DNA from: Mycocentrospora acerina
Taxonomy: Eukaryota > Ascomycota > Dothideomycetes > Pleosporales
Length of the DNA stretch: 64,000 nt
Reading direction: 5' to 3'
NCBI GenBank assembly: GCA_022701365.1
Contig: JAKUHH010000389.1
Span: 868,001 to 932,000 of the forward strand
A program made the position numbers and the translations under genes. This document shows, piece after piece, positions 11,842-23,000 of the stretch; position 1 is the stretch's first letter; each line of letters begins with the position of its first letter. Below the pieces are notes generated by a model, which saw only the letters and a list, made by a program, of their open reading frames with translations, had not been told where the DNA came from and ran no database searches.

Positions 11842-13596
11842 CTATGCTAGCTTAAAGCCTCCTACTACAGCCTTCTGAAACAGCTGCAGCGGGTCATACT
11901 TCCTACTGACTTTGATAAAAGACTCGCGATTCTTGATCCCGACACTTCCGTAAACATCCTGCCAAGAAGCCGCATAATTCTGGAAGATGTAATCGTCCAA
12001 TGCATTGAGTTCCTTTGCATCCTGATTCGCTTGCTCCACAAGTTCGCGTATCGCAGATTGTACAAAATCGTCATCTGATTTCTCGTCCCAGTCCACTGTG
12101 AGACAAACCAGTACACGATCGCCGTCTTTTGCCTCAAGACCAAGAAAATTACCCCCCGTTGTTGATTTCGTGGTTATAAATTGTCCGAAAGGTTGTAAAG
12201 AGACAATAAAAGTCAAACCGTGGACTGGACTCAGTTCGTCCATCGTAGCGGATGAGAGTTCTTGGAATCTCTGCAGCATCTTGAGATTGTTCTTGTAAGT
12301 AGCTGTGGCGAATGCCTTTCGCTTTGTCCCGCCATCTTGGGTGGACGCAAGTTCGATAGTGAAGTTTGTAAGACTGTCGACCCGAAACGTCGTTTGAGCT
12401 TGGAACGGCTTGAATGCTTCAAAAAGGTACTCTGGTGGAGGCTGTGGCTTAGTGTAGTGTTGGTGAGTAATGGCGAGACTTCGGTTGCCAGCTCTGCCGT
12501 ACAATAATGTGAGTTGAGAAAAAGGGTCGTAGGAGCTGCTGTTATCGAAAGCAGAGAACCGTTCAAGCAAATCTGGAACAACAGATATGTTGTAAAATGC
12601 CTGGCCGCCCCAAAGACCCTCAGATGCAATCGCACGCAAATCTAACCCAGTCACTACTCCGAAGTTATTTGAACCACCTTTGAGCGCTTCGTAGAGATCT
12701 GGGTTGGATTTCGCATTGGCGTTGACGATTTTGCCATCAGCGAGGACAATCTGAACTTTTGATCAGCTGGTGAAGTCGAGTAGCAAACGAGAATCCGATG
12801 AACACTTACCTCATAGTTGAGAATATTATCACACGCCATCCCGTATCTTGGAGAGAAGAAAGACATGCCACCTACACATGCCGGTTAATTCATGTAGAAT
12901 CGTGTGGCAAGAATGATCAAACACTCACCACTAAGCAACAAACCACCAACCCCAACAGTCCTCGAGCGCCCGCCTACCACGGTCAGATTCATAGGATCCA
13001 ACTTGGAATAGACGTTTTCCCATCTATTTCCTGGTCCGACTCTAACTTGTGATCTGTCGGCACTCGGGGTTACGGCGTTCAAATTCATAAGATTGATCGT
13101 GACACCACCGTCGATGTTATTGATGTCGCGCCCTGGTGAGTGTCTAGAGTGATTGTTAGTTGCGCGATAGAGAATCATTACTAATATCATGATTCTTACC
13201 CTCCACTACGGATCGCAAAGTTACAACCGCTGAGAGAATCCTTAAAGCCTTTTCGCAAGATCTTCACAGCAGCCGAAACGTCTGAGGCTCTCGTTGGTAA
13301 GACTACACACTGAGGAATCATTTCCTGGGCTTGAGCAGAATAATACGGCTCTATTGACGCAGTGATATTATCAATACTGTTCAGTAGAACTTTTCCGGGC
13401 AAGCGTCTTGAAAGAAGAGAACACTGGTGGAATTGTCAACCGAGGGTCTCTCTAGCCTGGGATGGGTTGTATAATTTATTGAACTTACACAATCAGTCTC
13501 ATCGCGAGAATTGTTTTGAACGAAATGAGCTCCACTCACATGGAGCAAAACGAAAGCGGAAATGGTGCATATATGTAGTACATTTGTGTTAAACAT
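11842..13596 (-). CDS. Secreted berberine-bridge-type FAD-linked oxidase
   Basis: The protein has a PCMH-type FAD_binding_4 domain and a C-terminal BBE segment; the family oxidises alcohols, sugars or alkaloid/polyketide substrates with O2. Exons on the reverse strand are 13489-13596, 13200-13423, 12929-13143, 12810-12871 and 11842-12750 (505 aa). Introns of 65, 56, 57 and 59 nt restore SRRLPGKV, IRSGGHSPGRDINNIDGG, LLLSGGMSFFSPRYGMACD and NYEIVLADGKI. A signal peptide covers about residues 1-23. The His in RSGGHS is the usual covalent FAD anchor. The second covalent Cys site of BBE enzymes is not evident, because GGMSFFSPRYG replaces that region, which suggests mono-covalent FAD. The C-terminal YDPLQLFQKAVVGGFKL is typical. 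Such oxidases occur in fungal clusters, but 6.4 kb and a membrane-protein gene separate it from the megasynthase, so a link is only possible. Confidence 0.92.
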
Positions 13597-15025
13597 GATT
13601 GGATTTTGTTGGAGTATGAAGTAAGATTGTTGTGATGATTGAATCGACAGTTAGCTACTTATACATATACCTGCAATTCCCACAAATTACATCACATTTG
13701 CTGTCGGCTTCAAAACTGCTTACCTAGCAAAACTGAAACGATCCTTTATTTAATCTATTTGTTGCTATGAATAATTTCTCTGTCGTCATTCTCTTCAAAT
13801 AGGACTCCCTTTCGCGATGCGAGTGCGAAACCTAATGCGAGACCTAATGCGATTTCCACTCATTGGTCATTATATACTAACCCAAAAATGCCAAGCGTAC
13901 ATATTTAGTCAATTTAGTTTTGTTTTAATGTTGTCATGGTTCGTTCGCATGTAGGAACCGGATCTTGCTAATATTCACATTTGATGTAAACAGACTCTGC
14001 CTGTGTTTTCTCACCGAGATATAGTGCACAAACAAAGACAACTAGAATACAGTCTACACAAGAAATTCCTACCATAAATTGTAGGAATCTGACAGTCGTA
14101 AAATGAAGATTGCTTCACTACTAGTTCAACTTGACATTGTTTTCTTGAGAAAGTGAATCTAGTTTTAAATGTTGAAGAATCGTGTAGTGTTTCTCTATCT
14201 GTTGAGGAACCAAGTCCCTCATTGCCAAAAAGTGGTTCAACCCGAGGATATGTACTCTTCTCTCTCGTAGTCTATCAGATGATAGATCATAGGACCTTTT
14301 TGGCTTGAATGGCGTAGTGAGATGGAGCTATGTCCTGACATTTACTTTGCAACATGAAAACTGCGAATGTTCGGTCTCGTACGCACATATCTAAATCAAA
14401 GATGTGGTGAATTATCAACAAGGTGAAGATATACACAGATTATAAGATAGTTTATTTCAACTATGCCCTGTTATGTCAAGATACTGAGAAACTGTTATAC
14501 GTGAAATCATGACCCATCTTGTAATTCCAGTGTCGTGGTCAAGGTGTATTGTGGATAGATGCAGCTGTTGCTTAACTCTGTCTCCTTTACAGTTTATAAC
14601 AAGTTGGTCCACTGCCTATAGTTTGCATCTTCTATGCCAAGATGTTTTGGCTTCGCTGACCTCAACCCGCGATGTTGTCAAGCGTATCACCATTGAAGAG
14701 ATCACACTGGCCATATGTTCTTGTACATTAAATATATGGTTTGGTCTCTACCATCTGTGAATCTTCACTTCTTTTCCTTTCGAGTTTAGAACAAAAGCTC
14801 GCCAAAGTCGTCGCAGTGCGGACTCGCAATTCTCATTACGTGTGCACCAGCTGTTATGTGTCACCAAAGCATCGCCAAATCTCTGTTCCCATCTCTGCAC
14901 TAATTGTAATCCTCGCTGCTTCTCGCTATATAAAAAGGTTACTTCCACAATTGGCCTTTCGATTACTGCATCGTTGCATAATCTCATGACCGACATTACG
15001 AAATTACCCATTCCTTCAGCAGTCC
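13597..15025. other. Spacer, nothing recognised
   Basis: AT-rich sequence upstream of the FAD oxidase. Its first few hundred bases probably hold that gene's promoter. No supported gene is present. Confidence 0.45.
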
Positions 15026-15273
15026 ATGGCATAAAAGACACGCCCTAGCAGGGCTCAGACATAACACAGACGGGACATCCCTAAACGGCGAGGGTTGTAA
15101 CGCACGAAGAAAGCAGGGGTAGAACAGCCCTGCCCAAAACAAGCAGAATAGACTACTGCGGTAATGGACAGATTTCATGTAATTCCATAGCTTAGTCCGT
15201 CTTCATGCCCCATGGGAGGCTTCCAAAAGACGTTAAACCAATTCAATCAATCAATCAATGGCATAAAAGACAC
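15026..15273 (+). mobile_element. Probable 5'-truncated LINE (non-LTR) insertion with 16-bp target-site duplication
   Basis: The 16-mer ATGGCATAAAAGACAC occurs at 15026-15041 and again, exactly, at 15258-15273. The 216 bp between are clearly more GC-rich than the AT-rich surroundings and end in a TCAA microsatellite tail (about 15243-15257). A long flanking duplication plus a simple-repeat 3' tail and loss of the 5' part is what target-primed reverse transcription leaves behind. The fragment is too short to contain reverse-transcriptase motifs, so the clade cannot be assigned. A short nonautonomous (SINE-like) element is the alternative. Confidence 0.7.
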
Positions 15274-17753
15274 TTTCAAAAAATTAATGTAAAGTGTTTT
15301 ACAACTCGACATCACTTAACCCCTAAATCTTATTATGTCTTAGCTTTTCTCCTTTGAGAATTGCTGACAGCGACTGCAAGGATTAGGATTGTGACGTGAG
15401 GCTTTCCACTTCCGCGTGATGCCGAGTAGTGGTGCGTGATCAGCTAATAGACGAATTAGCGAAGGCCCTTCCACACACCCATCTTTTGAAGGCCGAGAAA
15501 ATATATCGCTCACTCCTACGATGTCTGGCGAGCTATATCTAAAGAGGATTATAATGCCTAGAACAGCTTGACTGCGCAGTGCCTTACTCTATCTTGCCTA
15601 ACAACAACGAAAGAAGAGTCATTAATGTTTAGTTATTTTTCATTGAGTCTGCACACAATATGACTTGTTTTTATTATTTAATTTCCCTCCGCTAGACTTA
15701 TTCGTCATACCATTTGAAAGAGTTTCATTATAACAGTGAAAAATTAGGCAGCACTAGCAGTCTTTGAAATGTACATACAGAGAACAATCTTCATTATATC
15801 TAACAATAAGTCTTTTTCAAGCAAACAAAACCTCTCGCTACGTGATACACCACCCTGATTATACGAATATATCCTTATTACGGATTAGAGGGTGACCGGT
15901 CGAACCACCTCAAACAAGACATTGACCAACATATCTTTTTATAATTTGATCTAGGTTGTTCTTTTCAAAATGGTAATTGACACCTTAGGTCGTTTAAATC
16001 GCTTCTTCTTCATCATTTGTGGCATCAACAAACTCTTTGTGTCAATATACTAATGTCGTATGGGTTACACAAACCTACTAGCCTCACAGCCAGAGATGAA
16101 TTGGTTTGGGCTGTGACGACTGTCATGTTAAAGAATATTTCCAGAATGATAATGATTCGTTGATTCAGATTCGCAGTAAACTTAATTTCGATTAATAGGG
16201 AATTTATTCTCAATAGCCTGGAAGTGTTTAATTTTCTTATCGTAACACATTAACTGCAGCTCCTTGAGAAAGATTTTCGAAAATTAATGAATTTAGTTAT
16301 TATCCTACTCTTCGTGTAATGGTCAATGCGAGAGAGCTGTCCTCAGTTGCGGGCCTAGCTAGACGTTGACCATGGCAGCATTTTTGCAAATACGTTGCAT
16401 AGACTCGACTTGCTACGAGCGAAAGATAAAGAACTTACTGATTAATACAGCTTTAGTCGCTCCAGGCAATAAGAAGTTCTGCAAGTGTCCGTAATTTGTT
16501 CATAGCCTCGAAAGGCTGGTTTTCAACCCCAAACTCCACGCCCTCGAGCATGACACACTGCGATTTTTTGAAGACTTACAAAGTAACAGAAAAGAGAACG
16601 ATAGAATGGTTGTTTGTATAGAAAGACATCAGTCGCTTTACGATTCACTCACTCTCCTGATTTTCCGGGACTCAGATGTAAGATTCAAATTTCCTGTTTG
16701 CCGTGGTTCAAGGGGCAAGAATAAACCGTTGTATCCATCAATGCGAGCGAAGAAAGTTAACCTCTATGACAAGTTATAGGGAGAAAATTTATATCGTATA
16801 GGGTCGGGAAGTGCTCAAAAGGGTAGGAAGGTGGTCGGACTGATTTTAAGGCAATGACAGGCACTTGCGCTGAGGTCTTCCTTTTCTGGTCCTTGCGTGC
16901 ACATTCTTAGTAATTTATATATCCTCCGTACGTAATATCAAAACTTGGGCATCTTCTGATCTTGGCTTAGAAGTGTCGCGTTCATGCAAACCGCTAGCCT
17001 GTACAAACGGAGGTTGCCGTTTATAGATACGAGTCTCTTCGGATTGGGCAATCATTAGAAGCCTTCAGCTTAAGCTGCCAATTGCTAAATACATCATTTA
17101 AGACACATTTTGTAGTGATACCAAATTATTTAAAATTTATGAAGACGTTCCTTGGAGAAGCTATTATTGTTATCTGCATATTATGCCTCGTAATATACTT
17201 TTTTGCAAAAAGTTTTTAAACATTGACTACAAGGAGAAGATCCATTAACCCGATTGGCTTGATGGTTGAGGAAGCTGGTGTCAATTTGATTGAGTGCGAT
17301 TTGCTGGGACTGATGGAGAAATTCAGCCTGGCCACTCACCCTTCATCCTTTCCAAATCTGTGTAGTGAAGCACCTAAGGCAACAGTTCCCATGAATACCA
17401 ACTCATATGGTTTAGTATGCGCGAAATATTTCGCTCCCCAAATTTGGGAAGTCGAGATCATGACTGAAGACTATGCGTTTTTCTCAGCCTTACGTGCAAG
17501 CTGCTTTTTCTCAGCCCTCGCTGATGACTGCTTCCTTTCAGCCTCACTAGTGAACCATAACTCGAATCGACAATTTCGTATCAATAAAATTAACGTGGAA
17601 CCAAATCAATTAGATTGAAAAACACATATACGTTTTAAATTTTTGTCTCCAGCTTGAATGAAAGTTATCTACTCACTCAGCTCTACTCCTTGATCAATTG
17701 TGCAATTCTCAGTATTTAACAAGTTTTTCTTTATCATCGCAATTCTCATCATC
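15274..17753. other. Spacer, no supported gene
   Basis: AT-rich throughout. A 131-codon ORF at 17223-17618 starts with TTG and shows a small internal FFSALRASC/FFSALADDC repeat but no family signature, so it is not called as a gene. The last few hundred bases may hold the promoter of the membrane-protein gene. Confidence 0.4.
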
Positions 17754-19082
17754 ATGCGTTGGTTACGGCTGGAAGAAAGTGGCTCTATTTATCTGCGCTC
17801 ACTACAGCTCGACATCGTTGGTTTCTTGGCCATTTTGGGAGAAGGATCGGTGCTCGCCAACGCCCAAGTATCTACGCTGTCAGGATGGGTCTTTCTACCG
17901 CGGTTGATGCCAGCACCACAAGCGCTTATGCGGCCCTCTAGACTGCAGGTGCTTGAACCTGTCCGTGGATTTGTATCGGGTGTCTTCTCTGGGAACCATA
18001 GGGATAGTATCAACCGTCTAGGCAATATAGTTTGGTAGGTAAATATCCATCTTTTTCCAATAGTTTTCGACTCAAATGTCACCATATGTTATATTGAAAT
18101 CTCGGCACAGAAATCTAGAGAAAATCAAATTGGCTAACATCTCCTTAGCGATACGAGTAATCTTGATCGCTATTCCGTTCAGGCTATCGAAATCGTAAAG
18201 ACAGACCGTAGGGTTGGATACAAAGCTAGTTCTCCCCTGACCACTCTCGCCCTTCTTGGATTTACGCTATCTATAGTCCTCTGCTCGCTATCAATATGGC
18301 TTAACGATGGCATGTCCTTAATGGCAACAATTCTACTTTCAGTACTCTCTAGTATTGTTGGTTTTGGCAACAAGTGGGATTTGCACCTAACAGAGTGTAA
18401 CAAGAAGAAAGATGGAGGCTCAAATGAAGTCCCAGAGGGCGATGTCGTAATACGATATCTCAATGGCAGCTTTCTGTTTGTGAAGTGCAAGGAAGAAGTC
18501 GCACGAGAGATATTTTTTGCACCTGAGGAACTCCATTATCTCCTTGATAAAAGATCTACGTATCGGGGGTTAAGTCTGATAGGCACAGCAGTCTTCATGA
18601 GCGGTGTCGTGTGCCTAGCAAATGCTAGGATTGAGTTACAAATCGCTTGGGCAGGCTCATATATGCTCCTCGGCTCTTCGTATTGGTTTGTCGCCGCATT
18701 GCCTGAGAAACTACACTGGGACACATCTAGCTATACTGTCGCGAAGCTAGATATTCCGAAGTTCAGTCCAAATGAAGAAGGGCGTAAAGTGGAGACTGAA
18801 ACGTTCACATGGGCTCTCTGGAAAGCCATTGTAGTCAGTGGAAATACAAATTGGGTGATCAGAAGCAACGCATGTCCGGACACGCCAGCGTGGCAAAAAT
18901 GGCTCATAGAAGCAGAGAAAAGGTGTGAAAAACTCCGTCCGTTAAAACGAAAAGAAAATGTAGAGGTAACTGGTTGTGAGATTCTTAATTGGAATCCACA
19001 GATTAGTTTGAGTGATTTCTTAAGAGATCAGGCAAGACAAGAAAGCAGGAGGACAACAATCAGAAGACCTCAGACTGTTTGA
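17754..19082 (+). CDS. Predicted four-helix membrane protein of unknown function
   Basis: Two exons are proposed, 17754-18034 and 18149-19082 (404 aa). The 114-nt intron has donor GTAGGT and an acceptor preceded by a good branch site (GCTAAC, then CTCCTTAG); it joins NIVC to DTSNLDRYSVQ in frame. The first exon resembles fungal membrane proteins with a STLSGW-like soluble head. Hydrophobic segments lie at about residues 119-145, 148-167, 235-254 and 258-278. The first pair forms a hairpin; a 65-residue charged loop follows. The C-terminal 120 residues are hydrophilic and basic at the end (RRTTIRRP). No catalytic motif is seen and I do not recognise the family. The start could be further upstream if there is another exon. 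It lies just outside the tail end of the megasynthase gene. Confidence 0.6.
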
Positions 19083-20040
19083 AGAGGTTTCATTACTTGG
19101 GATATTTATTTTATTTCCGACTTAGTAGAATTTCGCACATATTAAAATTGAGGTGATTTGGTTCTTCAATTTAACTTCACTTCTTAATAAGCTGTATTAT
19201 TTCACAGAAATCGTATTTGCTTGCATGAGAAACCTAAATCAACTATTTCTTGCAGCTAATGATTGGTGACATCCATCTTCATTTGCGAAATGTCCCGCGC
19301 CAACTATATCAACAATTCCACTGAGTAAACTAAAGTACTTGGATAGCTCTTATTTCTTTCAATTATTAAATTCCTCCTTTTCTTAATGACCTATTTCCAA
19401 TTTTTTTTGGCATGTGCGGCTCTCTTTAGACCATAAATATTGTGCCCTTCTTCAATCTCTGAAATTATAATTTCAGGAATATGAAATGGTGGCGAAAGTA
19501 GCCTATCTAAGGTAAATTAAGGGTTATATCAACTGTGCCACATAGCGCAAGACTGTTAGATCATTGCAAAGATGTTGTTTGAATCAGCAGGGTAACTATT
19601 GAGATGAAGTCAAAACTCCTGAATGCTAACTGCCTTACTTTTGCAACCAAAGAAGAACATCTCTTTCAACCAATCTCGATTGAACATCTTTGTATAACCC
19701 TCTAAAAACGGTACGTTTCAACCTGATTTCACTTGCCTTTGTCAAAGTTGTGTGGGATTGAAACCCATCCTCAAGAGTAATGTCAAAATTGAAGCACTCA
19801 AGATCCCAGTGAGCCCGGTCAAAAATAAAAAAAAAATCAATCGAACACCAAATGAATAAAAAAGTTTTTCATTCTTTTTATACTAAGTTATTCACGAAAT
19901 CAAAACCCAAGAAACGTTGAAATCCTCATTATTACCGTACATTTTGGATAAGTTGCAAAGTCAGGTGAATTGTCTTGGCCTGCGTTCTCATTTTTAACTT
20001 TCTGTAAGTTTACTCACTATCAAAATATCTATATCTAGAT
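19083..20040. other. Convergent spacer before the megasynthase 3' end
   Basis: AT-rich sequence, including an A-run at about 19829-19838. It separates the membrane-protein gene from the stop codon of the PKS-NRPS and is the likely left border of the cluster. Confidence 0.45.
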
Positions 20041-23000
20041 TCATTTCTCTCCCATGTACGGAGAGATCATAGGCATTCCGCTCTCCAACAACGCCTCAAT
20101 GTAGGCCACGATTAATGGGTCCATACCTTGTTGGCCCGCGCGAACCACCCATTCATCCATATCGACCTCGTCGAAACTTCCACCATAGACTCTCTCCAGA
20201 TGTGCCCGGAACTCGCCCATCGGTGACTTGATGCCACCAGAATGATGGCGGAATTGGATCGTTGCCTGTTGAGCAGGTTGTTCATTTGATGCGTTGACAT
20301 TGTGAATTTGGGGTTGTGCTGGGATCGCCAATTCCAGGGCTGCTGCCGTGATTTCGCTGATGATGGTTTCAAGTGGCCCAAAGTCCAGGTATCCCTCAGC
20401 TCGTTTCAGCCTTGGAGCACAGCGCATAGCTAAAGAGTAGCGTAGGATGCCGTTCATAGCGTCCGAGTTGGGAGCCTGTTCGCTGACTAGCGTACATGGC
20501 CTGTGCACAGCAACCTTGAACGAGGATCTGGAACCAGGCTTGGTCGTCTCAGACTCATGTTGATTCTCGTTTAAGTAGGCCACCAAATTTTCCAAAAAGA
20601 CCTCGCCTGACCATTTACTCGCAGTGTAGCCATCCTTCCCATTCGTCGCTGGCGGGGTGTTCTTCAAAGAGCCTGGCCTCGGCGCCGTATCTCCTGATAG
20701 GAGTACGGCGCGACTGCTTGAAAGGAACAGCAGTGGGACGGAACGAGGTAGTGCTAGGGATGCTAGGATGTGTAAGGACTGAACATTGGGCGCACGCAGC
20801 GATTCGAAGCGGTTGAGGCAGTGGCCATTGGCGCCTGCGTGCACTACAACGTGGACTGTCTGCTCGAGCCTCAAGCGCTCCTGGGGTGTGAGACCCAATG
20901 TGGGAGAGAGTAGGCTGCCACTATAGCACATGACCCTGGAATTGTTCTGGGGGAGCTTGGTCTGTTCGTCGATCGGCACGGCAATACAGTGCACCCTTGA
21001 TACGACGGGGGACTCAAGCAGGGATCGTAGGAGATGTCCGCCGAGGAAGCTGGTTGCCCCGGTCAGCAGAACCTCAATCCCCTTGGTAGTGTCAATTACA
21101 GCCTTTAAAGACTGCTTTGTCGCACTTTGATTCACCTGGTCTTGCAGCCAGGTCGGTACCAATGTCTCGATAGCCCAGTCTATCGGAACCGCGTCCTGTT
21201 CGGTCGAGTTAGTGGCAGACGTTCGGTCAAAGACGCAGCGGGTCATGGCGCGTAGTGTGGTGGCCTCGTAAAGTTGTTTGGTAGTGACTTGTACCCCCGT
21301 GGTCTCTTTTATGGCTTTCTGAAGCTTCATGAGCAGTAGCGAGTTACCGCCACAAAGGAAGAAGTCAGACGAGGGCCCGAGACGCATGTCACCAAGTGTG
21401 GGTAGCACTCGCTCCCACAAAAGGCGAAGCTCACCCTCACGAACTGTCATCTTCTCGAAACTGTTCTTGAGCGCACCGTTCTTCTTATTTTCTGCTGTTG
21501 CTAAGGGAAGACGGGCAACGGCCTTGCGATCCAACTTCCCATTGGATGTTGTTGGCATCGTGGATAAAATACGAATGGTGGCTGGTATAAAGGCTTGAGG
21601 CAGCTTGATGCAAGCGAGAACTTTTTGGGCTACGTCCGACTCATCGTTGAAAGAAGTGTTGGATGTGGGATTGGAGAGTGTAGCATGGGCGACGAGTACA
21701 TCACCGCGAAGTGAGACGACAGCGGATGCCAGGGCCCCATCGGATGCCTGCAGCAGAGCTAGTTCCACTTCTTGCAACTCGATACGCTGCCCGCGCAGCT
21801 TGATTTGTGTGTCACCATCCAGACGTCCCAGGCACAGAAGTGTACCGTCGGATAAGAGGCGCCCTTTATCGCCAGTCCGGTACATGATGCGGCGGCTGCT
21901 GTTAGATCCAGCCATGACAGTCGTGACGAACTTAGCCTTCGTCTGGTCTGGCTGGTCGAGATAGCACAAAGCTACTCCTGCACCGCCAATGCAAATCTCT
22001 CCAATGTGCCCGCATGGCTGGGGGTGCCCCGCAGCGTCGACTATGCAAATCAAGTAGTTGGGCAGTGCTTTTCCAACCGCATACTGAGTCCAGGTTCCCG
22101 CATCCCCGGACGAGACACACGACGAATCGGCTTCGGCTTCGATCTCCAATGAGATGCACTGAAAAGTGGCCGCTGCTGTGATCTCGGTTGGACCGTAACA
22201 GTTTGTCAGGCTGAGGTCAGGCAGGCCTAAACGGCGTAACTCAGCCTTGAGCTGGCGAGAGACTTGTTCGCCGCCTGAAAAGGCAAAACGCCACACCTTG
22301 TGTTCCTGCAAAATCTCAGCCGCCGAGTTAGTCCAGGCTAGGTATTCTGTTGGTGTTGCGATGGTCATTGAGATGCCCTCACGAAACATAAGGTTTGCAA
22401 TCTCTACGGGATCACGCCTGATGTCTTTTCCAGCAATGACGAGACGACCACCGTTGGCTAGCGCTGAGAAGGTCTGAATGAGAGACATATCGAAGCCTAA
22501 GGAGCTCTGCTGCAGCACGCATTCCTGTAGCAACCCCATCTGGCGCGTTTTAAGCGCGACGTGATTGACAAAGTTGGCTTGTGTTAAAAGAATACCCTTA
22601 GGCGTACCTGTGGAACCACTGGTGAAGAGTAAGATTGCGGGCAAATCTGCATCGGCAGTGATGGGTAACACTGAGACTTTTGTTTCGTTTTCGTCATCTT
22701 TAGTGTTGTTTTTTGAACTAACACTCACTGCTCGCACATTCGAAAAGGGTTTGAGTAGCCCTTGCACTCGCTGCTCTGTTTGTGAGTGACAGAGCAGAAG
22801 TGTAGGTGCACATCCGCGCATCATATCTGTATGTCGAGAGGCGGGCAGACTGATGTCAAGTGGAACATATACACCTCCTATATGGAGGATGGCCAGCATG
22901 GAGACGATGCCATCTATTGACGGCTCACACAGGACGGCAACTCGATCTCCAGGGGTAGCGCCTGCATCTAAGATCTTCTGGGCAACATGAGTGGTACTAG

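Noticed and set aside
14996..15178. 60-codon minus-strand ORF across the short insertion
   Set aside because: It crosses the target duplication and has no reverse-transcriptase or other motif.
17223..17618. 131-codon ORF
   Set aside because: Starts with TTG, lacks family features and is not joined by a clear intron to the membrane-protein gene downstream.
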